Shown here: one piece after another, positions 25,188-35,580 of the stretch
Layout: every line of letters starts with the position of its first letter
Numbering within the stretch: position 1 is the first letter of the stretch
From: JACVRW01 sp036519295
GTDB lineage: Bacteria > Actinomycetota > Thermoleophilia > Solirubrobacterales > Thermoleophilaceae
Reading direction: 5' to 3'
DNA: 64,000 nucleotides
Assembly: GCA_036519295.1 (NCBI GenBank)
Contig: DATDLN010000237.1
Location: 9,728-73,727, forward strand
Position numbers and translations under genes: made by a program
The notes under the pieces: model-generated
Database searches by the model: none
Told to the model about the DNA's origin: nothing
Seen by the model: the letters and a program-made list of their open reading frames with translations, nothing else

Positions 25188-26328
25188 GCGTCGACCGACT
25201 ACCTAGCGGAAGGTGGCGCGTGCGCTCCCCTGGCGTGCGGTCGGGGACATTCCCCACCAAGCGCGAGGCCGACGCCCGCGACCGCCAGATCAAGGACGCC
25301 AAGATGCGCGGCGACCTCGACCTGCTCGACGCGGGGCGGGTCACCCTGGCCGAGTTCTGGGCTGGCGACTACGCCTCGCACTACCGTAGCCTGAGCCCTA
25401 AGACGCGGGCTGTTTACGGCTCGGCCTGGCATCGGCACATCGAGCCCCGGCTGGGGGCCGGGCCGCTGGTACGGCTGCGGGTCGGCGTCGTGAGCCGGTT
25501 CCAAGATGACCTCCGTCGCGCCAGTGTCGGCGCCGCCGCGATCGAGAAGACGATGAGCGCCCTTTCCAACGTGCTCGGCCGCGCCGAGGCGTTCGAGGCG
25601 ATCCCCCGCAACCCAGTGTCCAAGGTCAAGGTGCAGAAGGCCCGGCGTAGGCGCGTGCGCCCGCTCGCCCCCGCAACGGTGGAGGCGCTGCGCAACGCCC
25701 GCTTTCCTCTGGGAGGACGGCCGGACGGTCGTATGGTGCGGTTCGACGTCCGTGGGCGGATGATCATCTCGCTGTTCGCCTACGCCGGGCTGAGGCCCCA
25801 GGAGCTACATGCCCCGTTCGGGCCGCGCTGGGTCGACCTGGGCGAGCGGACGCTTCTGATCAAGTCGCCGAAGGCCGAGAACCACGGCTACGACTCGCGC
25901 ACTGTCGACCTGCTCGGCCCCCTGCGGGAGGACCTGCTCGAGTGGCGGATGGCGCAGGGGCGGCCCGGCGACCATGAGTTCATCATCCCCGGCCAGCGCG
26001 GAGAGGACGGTTGGTCGCAGGCGTCCTACCATCGCTGGCGGGCGAACTACTTCCTGCCCGCGATGGGGGCGATCGGGTACGACCGCGAGACGATGGAGGC
26101 GATGGGCTTCCGAGGCGGCACGCCGTACTCGCTGCGCCACAGCTTCGCCAGCCTGCTGCTCGCGGGCGGGCGCCAGCCCGGCTACGTGGCCGTTCAACTG
26201 GGCCACTCCACTGCCGCCTGTGGGAGCACTACGAGCACCTGATCAAGGATCTCGGCCCAGACGTGATCGACCCCGAGCAGAGGATCAGGAAGGCGCGCGA
26301 GGAGCGGCGCCTGCGCCTGGCGCGGTAA
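25184..26328 (+). pseudogene. int: Tyrosine integrase, frameshifted before the catalytic Tyr
   Basis: Phage-type integrase: an AP2-like arm-binding N-terminus (VDRLPSGRWRVRSPGVRSG, FPTKREADARDRQI), a SAM-like core-binding domain (LAEFWAGDYASHYRSL) and the catalytic domain with FAYAGLRPQELHAPF, YSLRHSFASLLL and VAVQLGHSTA. After GHSTAA the frame runs into a stop at 26242; one base later in frame, LWEHYEHLIKDLGPD continues to 26328 and contains the catalytic Tyr. A single missing C near 26218-26222 explains this. The product as read would lack the nucleophile. Confidence 0.8.
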
Positions 26329-26358
26329 CCCTCGGAAGACCGCTCCCATCCCCGCTTG

Positions 26359-26380
26359 CGGCCCGCTTCGGCGGGCCGTT
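26359..26380 (+). terminator. UUCG-loop terminator after the integrase
   Basis: CGGCCCGC (26359-26366), loop TTCG, GCGGGCCG (26371-26378): a perfect 8-bp GC stem 31 bp after the integrase reading frame, followed by TTGCG. Confidence 0.6.
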
Positions 26381-26390
26381 GCGCGTTCTG

Positions 26391-26412
26391 ATGTGTCATG
26401 GACGTGTCACGA
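26391..26412. repeat. Right inner (arm-type) repeat
   Basis: The second copy of the 22-bp block with paired GTGTCA, one mismatch from 20501-20522. It lies 74 bp inside the right 18-bp repeat. Confidence 0.45.
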
Positions 26413-26463
26413 CATGACCGGGCCGTGGGGCGTCGCCACGAAAGCCCTGGAAACCACCACAAA

Positions 26464-26504
26464 GAAACGACCCCCGTTGCCGAGGGCCGTTTCCTGAGGG
26501 AGGA
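26464..26504. repeat. Right attachment-like site (attR) with stem-loop
   Basis: GAAACG and CGTTTC arms enclose CCC/GGG pairs. The right part (26487-26504) is identical to 20353-20370. The next gene downstream is chromosomal in style. Confidence 0.5.
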
Positions 26505-26537
26505 GTGATGCGATATGTGATTTGGTGAGAGGAAGCT

Positions 26538-26897
26538 TTAGGCCGGGCGCGCGCTGTAGCGCGTGATCGATGTCACCACCAGGGCGCCCAGGCCGGCCGC
26601 GGCGAACACGAGTGCTGCCACCAGTTCGCCGGCGAGGCCGAAGATGAGCGCCGTGACCATCAGGCCGAGGGCGAGCCCGCGGTCGTACACTGCCTGGGCC
26701 GAAAGGGGGAGGGATCCCCGGCTGTCGGCGTCGGTACCCGCGAGCGCCAGGGCGACGGCCACGGCGCCGACGACCATGCCTGTGACGATCGCGGCAGGGG
26801 CCAGCCCGAGGAAGAGCGGCGCCACGATCAGCCCGGTGCCGCCCGCGGTGAGGAGCCCGGAGCGGAAGGCAGGCGAGATGAGCCTGGACACGGTCAT
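26538..26897 (-). CDS. Small four-helix membrane protein
   Basis: A 119-residue integral membrane protein from an ATG at 26897 (MTVSRLISPAFRSGLL). Four hydrophobic segments are visible, including LIVAPLFLGLAPAAIVTGMV and LALGLMVTALIFGLAGELV, separated by a short polar loop with DADSRGSLPLS. No transporter or enzyme motif is present and the family is unknown to me. It is divergent from tlyA across 80 bp. Confidence 0.65.
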   Translation of the reverse strand: MTVSRLISPAFRSGLLTAGGTGLIVAPLFLGLAPAAIVTGMVVGAVAVALALAGTDADSRGSLPLSAQAVYDRGLALGLMVTALIFGLAGELVAALVFAAAGLGALVVTSITRYSARPA

Positions 26898-26977
26898 CGT
26901 GTGTTCGAGGCTACGCCGACGGCAGGTCGCGTGTGTGACTTCGGTCACACAGCGGGAGCGGGGTACGCTCCCGCGCG

Positions 26978-27769
26978 ATGACCCCCAAACGGCGGCTCGA
27001 CACCCTCCTCGCCGAGCGCGGGCTCTTCGATACGCGCTCGCGGGCAGCGGCGGCCGTGATAGCCGGCGACGTGAGGGTGGAAGGCCTCCCGGCCCAGAAG
27101 CCGGGACAGCTGGTGGCGGACGACGCCGCCGTGGCCGTCGCGGAGCCGCCGCGTTATGTCTCACGCGCGGGAATCAAGCTCGAAAACGCGCTCGACTCAT
27201 TCGGGGTCGATCCCGCGGGCCGCCGGGCGCTCGATGTCGGCGCCGCCACGGGCGGCTTCACCGATTGCCTGCTCCAACGCGGCGCGGCCGCGGTCGTCGC
27301 GCTCGACGTAGCCTACGGCGAGCTCGACTGGCGGATCCGCAACGACCCGCGGGTGAGCGTGATGGAGCGTCGCAACGCCCGCTCGCTCGAGCCGGGCGAA
27401 CTGCCCTATGCCCCCGACCTGATCGTCGTCGACGTTTCGTTCATCTCGGTTACCAAGGTGCTTCCCGCGGTTCTGGCCGCCGCGGCGGCCGGCGTCGACT
27501 GCCTGGCGCTCGTGAAGCCTCAGTTCGAGGTGGGCCGGGCACGGGTGGGGAAGGGCGGCGTCGTGCGCTCGCCGAACGACCGCCGGGCGGCGCTCGTCGC
27601 AGTGGGCGGCCATGCCCGAAGCCGGCTCGGGGCGACGGTGCTCGGATACGCGTCTTCCGGGCTCCCCGGTCCGGCCGGCAACCGCGAGAGCTTCGTCTGG
27701 CTCGCGGAGGCGGGCCGGGAGGGCGCCGTGGAGGATCTCGAGGCAGCCGCGCGAAGGGCGGAGCCGTGA
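26978..27769 (+). CDS. tlyA: TlyA-family rRNA 2'-O-methyltransferase (hemolysin A family)
   Basis: A 263-residue protein with an N-terminal S4 RNA-binding domain (RLDTLLAERGLFDTRSRA) and a Rossmann methyltransferase domain (SRAGIKLENALDSF, LDVGAATGGFTDCLL, ALDVAYGELDW, VVDVSFISVTK, LVKPQFEVGR). TlyA enzymes methylate 16S and 23S rRNA, and loss gives capreomycin resistance in mycobacteria. It heads tlyA-nadK-recN, a conserved actinobacterial gene order, and overlaps nadK by 4 bp. Confidence 0.94.
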   Translation: MTPKRRLDTLLAERGLFDTRSRAAAAVIAGDVRVEGLPAQKPGQLVADDAAVAVAEPPRYVSRAGIKLENALDSFGVDPAGRRALDVGAATGGFTDCLLQRGAAAVVALDVAYGELDWRIRNDPRVSVMERRNARSLEPGELPYAPDLIVVDVSFISVTKVLPAVLAAAAAGVDCLALVKPQFEVGRARVGKGGVVRSPNDRRAALVAVGGHARSRLGATVLGYASSGLPGPAGNRESFVWLAEAGREGAVEDLEAAARRAEP

Positions 27770-28626
27770 GCCGCCCGGTCAAGGCGATAACCGTCTTCAG
27801 CCACGACAGGGTGGAGGACGTCGCGCGGCCCCTCCGGCGCGTGCTGGAGCTGGCGCGGGAGACAGGTACGCAGGTGCGGCTTCCTCAGCGAGAGGTCGAG
27901 AAGCACGGGGTCGAGCCGCAGGACGGGGTGGTGCTCGGCGCCGAGCCGGGCTTGGACACGGACCTCGCGCTCGTCCTCGGCGGCGACGGGACGATCCTCT
28001 CGACGCTACGGCTCTTCTCCGGCCGCAACGTGCCGGTTTTCGCCGTCAACTTCGGCGCGATCGGGTTTCTCGCCACGGTCGAGCCGTGGGAGCTCGAGGA
28101 CGGCGCGCGGCGGGCGCTGTCGGGAGAGTTCGACGTTCTGAGCCTCCCCGCGCTCAGCGCCGCCGGCGTGGAAGGAGACGAGATCGCCTTCAACGACATC
28201 TCCTTCCATCGCCGGCCAAACGGGCGGGTGGCCGAGCTCGCGTACTCGGTCGAGGGCGAGCAGCTGGGCGAGGTGCGCTGCGACGGCCTGGTCGTCTCCA
28301 CGCCGGCGGGGTCCACGGGCTACAACCTCGCCAACGGCGGGCCGGTTCTCGCCTGGGGCGTGGAGGGCTACGTGGTCTCCTTCATCGCCCCCCACACCCT
28401 CACCGCGCGGGCCCTCGTGGTCGCGCCGGACGACCTGCTGGAGGTGACCAACCGCTCCCCGCAGGAGGAGCTCGACGTGACTACCGACGGCCGCTCGGCC
28501 CACGCGCTCGCGCCGGGGGCGACGATCCCGATCCGCTTCGAGCACCGCCGCGCCCTGCTTGCACAGGCTCCGGGGGCCACCTTCTACCACCGCCTTCGCG
28601 ACAAGTTCGGTCGTCTTTCCTACTAG
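27766..28626 (+). CDS. nadK: NAD kinase
   Basis: A 286-residue NAD kinase making NADP. The GTG at 27766 overlaps the tlyA stop. The phosphate-binding motif LVLGGDGTILSTLRLFSG and the second motif VNFGAIGFLA are intact, with NDISFHRR, then VSTPAGSTGYNLANGGPV and the C-terminal TTDGR. Length and order match bacterial NadK. Confidence 0.95.
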   Translation: MSRPVKAITVFSHDRVEDVARPLRRVLELARETGTQVRLPQREVEKHGVEPQDGVVLGAEPGLDTDLALVLGGDGTILSTLRLFSGRNVPVFAVNFGAIGFLATVEPWELEDGARRALSGEFDVLSLPALSAAGVEGDEIAFNDISFHRRPNGRVAELAYSVEGEQLGEVRCDGLVVSTPAGSTGYNLANGGPVLAWGVEGYVVSFIAPHTLTARALVVAPDDLLEVTNRSPQEELDVTTDGRSAHALAPGATIPIRFEHRRALLAQAPGATFYHRLRDKFGRLSY

Positions 28627-28697
28627 AGAGCTAGCCGCCGAGCACAGAACCGTTACAACGGGGTCTCTCCGTCGGGTCGCGCTGGTAGACCTGGCTG

Positions 28698-30374
28698 GTG
28701 CTCCTCGAGCTCCGCATAGAGAACCTCCTGCTGATCGAGCGCGCCGAGCTGCGCCCGGGGCAGGGGTTGTCGGCCATCACGGGCGAGACGGGCGCCGGCA
28801 AGACCGTCCTCGCTCACGCGCTCGATCTCATGCTTGGCGGCCGGGCGCGGCCGGGGATCGTGCGGCCGGGCGCACGCGAGGCCTACGTGGAAGGAGCCTT
28901 CGAGCTGCCCACCGGCCTGTTGGACGAGCCGGAGCTGGCCGAGCTGCGCGAGCGCATCGAAGAGGAACCGGCCGAGATCGTGCTCGCCCGGCGGGTGAGC
29001 GCCGAGGGCCGCACGCGGGCGTTCGTTCAGGGCCGATCCGCCACCGCGGCGGACCTCCAGGCGATCGGGGGACGGCTGGTCGCGTTCTTCGGGCAGCACG
29101 AGCACAGACGCCTGGCGTTGGCGTCGGCGCAGCTCGACCTCCTGGACGGCTTCTGCGGCCGCGGCCACCTGGGCGCCCGCGCCGAGTTCGCTGCCGCTCA
29201 CGCGCGCGCGCGGGAAACCGAGCGCGAGCTCGAGGAGCTGCGTGAACGCGCGGGCACACGGGTCCGCGACCTCGACCTGCTCGCCTTCGAGATCGAGGAG
29301 ATCGAGGCTCTTTCGCCGAGCGAGGAGGACAAGGAGGCGCTGGTTGGGCAGCGCGAGCGCCTGCGGCGGGTCGACGCCCTGATCTCCGCGGCGGGCGGAG
29401 GCGGCGAGGCGATCGCGCCCGACAGCGGCGAGGGCGGGGTGGCGCACCTGCTCGCCGAGGCCCAACGGCTGGCGGAGTCGGTTTCGGGCGTCGACCCGGA
29501 GCTCGACGGGCTCGCGCAGCGGCTGTCCGCGTTGCGGCTCGAGGCCGAGGACCTGGGCGGCGAGCTGCGCCGCTACGCCGGCGCGCTCGAGACGGACCCC
29601 GGGCGCCTGCAGGAGGTCGAGGAGCGCCTGGAGCTCTACGAGCGCCTCGAGCGCAAGTACGGTGGCAGCGTGGCGGCGGTGCTCGAGCACGGCGAGCGCT
29701 GTCGCGCCGAGCGGGAGCGCCTGGAACGTGCCGATGTCGAGACCGAACGGGCGGAGGCGGCGCTCGCCGAGGCCTCGGCCAGGAGGGCCGAGCTGGCGGC
29801 CGCCCTCGGCGCTTCTCGGCGAGAGGCGGCCCCGCGCCTGGCGGGGCGCGTGCGCGAGGAGCTGGAGGCCCTTGGAATGGAGGGCGCGCAATTCGAGGTG
29901 CGGCTGGAACCGCGGCAGGGGATCGGCCCGGCGGGAGCCGAGCGAGTGGAGCTGATGCTCGCCCCCAACCCCGGCGTGCCCGCCGCTCCGATCCGCGAGG
30001 CGGCCTCGGGTGGCGAGCTCTCGCGAGTGATGCTGGCGCTGATGACCGTCGCCGGACTGGGCGAGTCGCGCACGCTCATATTCGACGAGGTCGACGCCGG
30101 GATCGGCGGCCAGACCGCGCGGGCGGTCGGCGAGCGACTGCGCAGGCTCAGCGCCGACAAGCAGGTGCTCTGCATAACCCACCTGCCGCAGATCGCGGCG
30201 CTGGCCACGAGCCACTTCCGCATCGAGAAGTCGTCCGCGGACCAAACCGCACTCACCACCGTGGAGGCGCTCGAGGGGGAGGGGGTGGTCAGGGAGCTGA
30301 TGCGAATGCTGGGGGCGGACGCGTCCGACGGCGGCGCGAGACGGCACGCCGAGGAGCTTCTGGCGGCGGCCTGA
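28698..30374 (+). CDS. recN: DNA repair protein RecN
   Basis: A 558-residue SMC-like ATPase for double-strand break repair. The start is a GTG at 28698 (MLLELRIENLLLIERAEL). Walker A is GETGAGKT (residues 29-36); two long Glu/Arg-rich coiled coils flank a central turn; the signature ASGGELSRVMLAL and Walker B RTLIFDEVDAGIGG are near the C-terminus, followed by the ITHLPQIAALA switch. It is 71 bp after nadK. Such genes are usually SOS-regulated, but no clear LexA box is seen just upstream. Confidence 0.95.
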   Translation: MLLELRIENLLLIERAELRPGQGLSAITGETGAGKTVLAHALDLMLGGRARPGIVRPGAREAYVEGAFELPTGLLDEPELAELRERIEEEPAEIVLARRVSAEGRTRAFVQGRSATAADLQAIGGRLVAFFGQHEHRRLALASAQLDLLDGFCGRGHLGARAEFAAAHARARETERELEELRERAGTRVRDLDLLAFEIEEIEALSPSEEDKEALVGQRERLRRVDALISAAGGGGEAIAPDSGEGGVAHLLAEAQRLAESVSGVDPELDGLAQRLSALRLEAEDLGGELRRYAGALETDPGRLQEVEERLELYERLERKYGGSVAAVLEHGERCRAERERLERADVETERAEAALAEASARRAELAAALGASRREAAPRLAGRVREELEALGMEGAQFEVRLEPRQGIGPAGAERVELMLAPNPGVPAAPIREAASGGELSRVMLALMTVAGLGESRTLIFDEVDAGIGGQTARAVGERLRRLSADKQVLCITHLPQIAALATSHFRIEKSSADQTALTTVEALEGEGVVRELMRMLGADASDGGARRHAEELLAAA

Positions 30375-30407
30375 GGCCGACCCCGGCAATCCGCCGGACC
30401 GGCCGGA

Positions 30408-30453
30408 TCTCGCTCGTTCGAACGATTCGGTCTCGCTCGTGCGAACGATTCGG
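30408..30453. repeat. Two tandem copies of a 23-bp unit
   Basis: Copies at 30408-30430 and 30431-30453 differ at one base (TTCGAACGATTCGG against TGCGAACGATTCGG). The first contains the perfect palindrome TCGTTCGAACGA. They lie after recN and before the pyrG leader, possibly as an operator. Confidence 0.5.
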
Positions 30454-30617
30454 GGGTCTATGGACGCCAGATCCTCACTCGGCGGGCCGCTGCCTTCGGG
30501 TCGCCGGTCAGAGGTTTCCAGGCGGTCCGGCTCTGTCCGCCGCTCGGCCCAGTACACTCGGTTTCCCAGAGCCTGAATGCCCCAAAGCCGCTTTTACCGG
30601 TCACCTTCGCTCGCTCG

Positions 30618-30733
30618 CCCGCCCGTGGCCGGCTGCAAACCTTCCTCTGGCGGTGTCCTCGGTCGTGCCGATAGCACTGCTATCGGCAGCTCCCTGCGTC
30701 CTTGCCAGAGTCGGTTTTCGCTCGGCCACAGGC
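30618..30733 (+). repeat. Structured leader/dispersed repeat before pyrG, copy A
   Basis: The blocks CCCGCCCGT (30618), GGCTGC (30631), CTGGCG (30647) and GTCCTCG (30655) recur with nearly the same spacing before recO (37790 onward). Inside is a 23-bp perfect palindrome, TGCCGATAGCA-C-TGCTATCGGCA (30666-30688), then a further shared segment ending in GCCA (30688-30707). It is probably a dispersed palindromic element or an RNA leader. Confidence 0.5.
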
Positions 30734-30743
30734 GAGCGAGCTC

Positions 30744-32408
<1,665 letters not shown>

Positions 32409-32816
32409 TCAGACCGGCTCGCGCTCCCTGTCGAGCTCGGCCACGAGATCGCCCACCCGGCGAGCGATCTCGTCCCGGATCGATCTCACCGTCGCCGGTT
32501 CCTGGCCTTTAGGATCGGTCAGGTCCCAGTCGATGTACCGCTTGCCGGGGATGTACGGGCACTCGTCGCCGCACCCCATCGTCACGAGGACGTCGGCCGG
32601 CTCTGCCAGCTCCCGGGTGAGGAGCCTCGGGCGGCGGCCGCGCAGGTCGACGCCGAGCTCCAGCATCGCCTCGGCGACCTCGGGATGGACGCCGTCGGCG
32701 GGAGTCGTGCCCGCGCTGTCGGCGCTGTGGCGGCCGGCGGCAGCGCGCTCGAACAGCGCCTGGCTCATCTGGGAGCGCCCGGCGTTGTGGCGGCAGACGA
32801 ACAGGACGTGGGCCAC
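32409..32816 (-). CDS. Low-molecular-weight phosphatase/arsenate reductase (ArsC-like)
   Basis: A 135-residue protein from a GTG at 32816. The P-loop is LFVCRHNAGRSQMSQ (C-x5-R-S). The middle has VTMGCGDECPYIPG with additional Cys residues, and WDLTDPKGQ supplies the general-acid Asp region; this matches thioredoxin-coupled ArsC rather than plain tyrosine phosphatases. No ars regulator or arsenite pump is nearby, so arsenate reduction is family inference. It is divergent from the M20 peptidase gene, 28 bp away. Confidence 0.82.
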   Translation of the reverse strand: MAHVLFVCRHNAGRSQMSQALFERAAAGRHSADSAGTTPADGVHPEVAEAMLELGVDLRGRRPRLLTRELAEPADVLVTMGCGDECPYIPGKRYIDWDLTDPKGQEPATVRSIRDEIARRVGDLVAELDREREPV

Positions 32817-32844
32817 GCCTTGCGAGGCTATAGCCTCCCCGCCG

Positions 32845-33984
32845 TTGACGACGACCACCCTCCATTCGGCCTCGGACCAGGAGCGCGAGCGCCTTGTTGC
32901 GGACTTCATCCGCTTCTGCGAGATCGAGAGCCCGTCCGGCCGCGAGCGTGCCATGGCCGACGCCGTTGTCGCCGACCTGCGCGAGTTGGGCATCGACGTG
33001 GAGGAGGACGACACCGGCCCGGAAACCGGCTCCGATGCGGGCAACGTCCTCGCCCGCGTGCCCGGCCCCGAGGACGCGCGGGCCATCCTGCTCTGCGCCC
33101 ATATCGACACCGTCCCGCTCGACGCCTCGGTCGAGGTAACCCGCGAAGACGGCGTACTGAGCAACCGCCACGAGGCGATCCTGGGCGCGGACAACAAGGC
33201 CGCCGTGGCGACCGTGCTCGGCGCCGTGCGCCGGCTCGTGCGCGACGGCTCGCCACTCGAGCTGGAACTTCTCTTCACGACCTGCGAGGAGCGCGCGCTG
33301 CGCGGGGCAAAGGCGTTCGAGCGCGGCAGGCTGCGCTCGGAGTTCGGCTTCGTCTTCGATCATGCCTCCCCGATCGGCGAGATCGTGGTGGCCTCGCCGA
33401 CCTACTACCGGATCGAAGCCCGCTTCCGCGGCCAGGCGGCCCATGCCGGCATTCGCCCGGAGGCCGGCCGCAACGCCATAGCGGCGGCCAGCCGCGCGAT
33501 CGCCGCGATGCGTATCGGCCGCCTCGACGACGAGACCACCGCGAACGTCGGACGCATCGAGGGGGGGACCTCGGCCAACGTCGTGGCCGAGCGCTGCACC
33601 GTCGAGTTCGAGGCCCGCAGCCTCGACGACGCGCGCGCCGGAGAGGTGGTGAGCGAAATGGTTGACGCGACGGCCGAGGCCGCGAGCGACGCGGACTGCG
33701 ACGTCGAGACCTCCGTCGAGCGGATGTTCCGCGGCTACCGGCTCCCGCGCACCGCCGCGCCCGTGGAGGCCGCGGCCGCCGCTCTGCGAGAGAGGGGAAT
33801 CGAGCCGACGTACATCGCGACCGGCGGCGGCAGCGACGCCAACGCTTTCGTCGCCGCGGGGCTGCCGGTCGTCAACATTGCGAACGGGACCGAGCGCAAC
33901 CACCAGCCCGACGAGTCGGTGACCGTCGACGCCCTCGAGACGATGCTCGACGTAACCCTGGCGCTCGTCGCCGCGAGCGCATGA
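32845..33984 (+). CDS. M20 metallopeptidase (PepT-like)
   Basis: About 379 residues. Metal ligands and catalytic residues are visible: CAHIDTVPLD, GADNKAAVATVLG, FTTCEERALRGAKAF (catalytic Glu pair) and FDHASP. The lid-domain motif RGQAAHAGIRPEAGRNAI and the C-terminal GGGSDANAF and GTERNHQPDE match M20 peptidase-T-like enzymes that cleave tripeptides or N-acyl amino acids. The start is uncertain: the TTG at 32845 is the furthest sensible codon. It overlaps the Nudix gene by 4 bp. Confidence 0.88.
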   Translation: MTTTTLHSASDQERERLVADFIRFCEIESPSGRERAMADAVVADLRELGIDVEEDDTGPETGSDAGNVLARVPGPEDARAILLCAHIDTVPLDASVEVTREDGVLSNRHEAILGADNKAAVATVLGAVRRLVRDGSPLELELLFTTCEERALRGAKAFERGRLRSEFGFVFDHASPIGEIVVASPTYYRIEARFRGQAAHAGIRPEAGRNAIAAASRAIAAMRIGRLDDETTANVGRIEGGTSANVVAERCTVEFEARSLDDARAGEVVSEMVDATAEAASDADCDVETSVERMFRGYRLPRTAAPVEAAAAALRERGIEPTYIATGGGSDANAFVAAGLPVVNIANGTERNHQPDESVTVDALETMLDVTLALVAASA

Positions 33985-34508
33985 CGTTCGAGCGCATCGG
34001 CAGCGAGACGGCGTGGGAGGGGCGGATCGCCAAGGTCAGGGTCGACCGCTACCGCTACGCCGACGGCCAGGAGGCCGAGCGCGAGATCGTCACCCATCCC
34101 GGTGCCGTCGCGGTGGTGGCGCACGACGGCGAGCGCCTCTACCTCGTCCGCCAGCCGCGCGAGGCCGTAGACGAGCAGGCCCTGCTCGAGCTGCCGGCGG
34201 GCAAGCTCGACGAGGAGGGCGAGGAGCCGCTCGATACCGCCAAGCGCGAGCTCGCCGAGGAGATCGGCAAGGGCGCCCGGGCCTGGAGGCACCTGACCAG
34301 CTTCTATACCTCGCCCGGGTTCGCGGACGAGGAGTGCCACGTCTACCTGGCGACGGACCTCTACGACGCCCGCGCGGAGGCCGATGACAGCGAGCGCATC
34401 GAGGTCGTGGAGACGCCTCTGGCCGATCTCGACGACGTGATCGCCGGCTGTCGTGACTCGAAGACCCTTGTCGGCCTCCTCTGGTTCCGGGCCTACCTGC
34501 GCGGCTGA
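33981..34508 (+). CDS. Nudix hydrolase (ADP-ribose pyrophosphatase-like)
   Basis: A 175-residue Nudix protein. The box reads GKLDEEGEEPLDTAKRELAE then EIG: it has one extra residue between the first Gly and the first Glu compared with the standard GX5EX7REUXEEXGU, while the RELAEE core is intact. LRQPREAVDEQALLELPAG and FYTSPGFADEECHVYLA are typical of ADP-ribose pyrophosphatases, which clear free ADP-ribose. The ATGA overlap with the M20 gene indicates one operon running on toward xerD. Confidence 0.9.
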   Translation: MTFERIGSETAWEGRIAKVRVDRYRYADGQEAEREIVTHPGAVAVVAHDGERLYLVRQPREAVDEQALLELPAGKLDEEGEEPLDTAKRELAEEIGKGARAWRHLTSFYTSPGFADEECHVYLATDLYDARAEADDSERIEVVETPLADLDDVIAGCRDSKTLVGLLWFRAYLRG

Positions 34509-34605
34509 GGCCGCGCTTTGAGAGCGAAGGAGCGCTCTTGCCGAGCGGCTGACGCCCCCCTTGCAGCTCAAGGGATGTCGGGACGGCGGCCGAATCCGGT
34601 CATGG

Positions 34606-35550
34606 ATGGCAACCATCGAGCAACCACTCGCCGAGCAGCGCTTCGAGCACCTCGTGCTCGACTTCCTCGCCTACCTCGAATTCGAGCGGGGGCTTTCCCG
34701 CAATACGCTCGAGGCGTACCGGACCGACCTGCTCCAGTTTGGCCGCTTCCTCGCACGACGCGACCTCTCCGCGCTCGCGGCGGGCCCCGGCGACGTCGCC
34801 GATTTCCTCGCGGAGCTCGCGGCCGGCGACGTTGAAAGGCCGCCGGCGTCGACGGCGACGATCCACCGCAAGACCGCCTGCCTGCGGTCCTTCTACCGCC
34901 ACGTGCGCAGGGAAGGGCTGCTCGACACGGACCCGACCGCCACGCTGAGCCCGCCGCGGCGTTCGCGCAAGCTGCCCCACGTACTGACCCGCGGGGAGAT
35001 CGACCGCCTGCTCTCGCAACCACGCGGCACGGAGCCGGCCGCGCTTCGCGACCGCGCGCTGCTCGAGCTGATGTACGCGTGCGGGCTGCGCGCCTCGGAG
35101 GCGATCGGGCTCGAGCTCACGGACGTCGATCTGGAGGAGCGCGTGCTGCGCGCGCGGGGGAAGGGGTCGAAGGAGCGGGTGGTGCCGATCGGCCAAGCGG
35201 CCGTCCAGGCGCTGCGCGTGTACCTCCAGCGGGGGCGGCCCGCCCTCGTCAAGGGGGCGCCCGAAGCGCATGTGTTCGTCAACTTCCGCGGCGGCTCGCT
35301 GACCCGTCAGGGCCTCTACAAGATCGTCCGCCGCCACGCCGTCACGGCGGGGCTCGCCGATCGGATCAGTCCGCACACGCTGCGTCACACCTACGCCACC
35401 CACCTGCTCGCCGGCGGCTGCGACCTGCGCTCCGTGCAGGAGATGCTCGGCCACGCGGACGTCTCGACCACACAGCTCTACACCCACCTGTCGAGCCAGC
35501 GGCTCAAGGACGTGTACTTCCGGGCGCATCCCCGGGCGACGGTCGACTGA
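34606..35550 (+). CDS. xerD: Site-specific tyrosine recombinase XerD
   Basis: A 314-residue tyrosine recombinase that resolves chromosome dimers at dif with XerC. The N-terminal SAM-like domain starts FLAYLEFERGLSRNTLEAYR. Catalytic residues are seen in order: R in YACGLRASEAIGLEL, K in GKGSKERVVPIG, H-x-x-R in HTLRHTYATHLL, H in MLGHADVSTTQ and Y in LYTHLSSQRL. The ATG at 34606 is the likely start. The Nudix-xerD adjacency is common in actinobacteria. Distinction from XerC rests on context. Confidence 0.92.
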   Translation: MATIEQPLAEQRFEHLVLDFLAYLEFERGLSRNTLEAYRTDLLQFGRFLARRDLSALAAGPGDVADFLAELAAGDVERPPASTATIHRKTACLRSFYRHVRREGLLDTDPTATLSPPRRSRKLPHVLTRGEIDRLLSQPRGTEPAALRDRALLELMYACGLRASEAIGLELTDVDLEERVLRARGKGSKERVVPIGQAAVQALRVYLQRGRPALVKGAPEAHVFVNFRGGSLTRQGLYKIVRRHAVTAGLADRISPHTLRHTYATHLLAGGCDLRSVQEMLGHADVSTTQLYTHLSSQRLKDVYFRAHPRATVD

Positions 35551-35580
35551 GGCTGGACCCGCCCTGCGAAGATCAAGGGG

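Larger units (their letters stand above)
20353..26504. mobile_element. Putative integrated element, about 6.1 kb, with a degraded integrase
   Basis: Bounded by an exact 18-bp direct repeat at 20353-20370 and 26487-26504. A near-identical 22-bp inner repeat lies near each end (20501-20522 and 26391-26412). It carries an HNH endonuclease, a methyltransferase, two unknown genes, a broken RepA/AAA-like gene, two small ORFs and a tyrosine integrase next to the right end, the normal place for an integrase. Cargo points both ways, unlike the flanking operons. The integrase has lost its catalytic Tyr by a frameshift, so the element is probably immobile on its own. Confidence 0.6.

Noticed and set aside
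30408..30453. SOS (LexA) box in the recN-pyrG gap
   Set aside because: The repeats contain GAACGATTCG but not the GAAC-N4-GTTC pattern, and they lie after recN, not before it.
28653..30557. Open frame of 634 codons opposite recN
   Set aside because: Antisense reading of recN coiled-coil codons; no recognisable protein feature.
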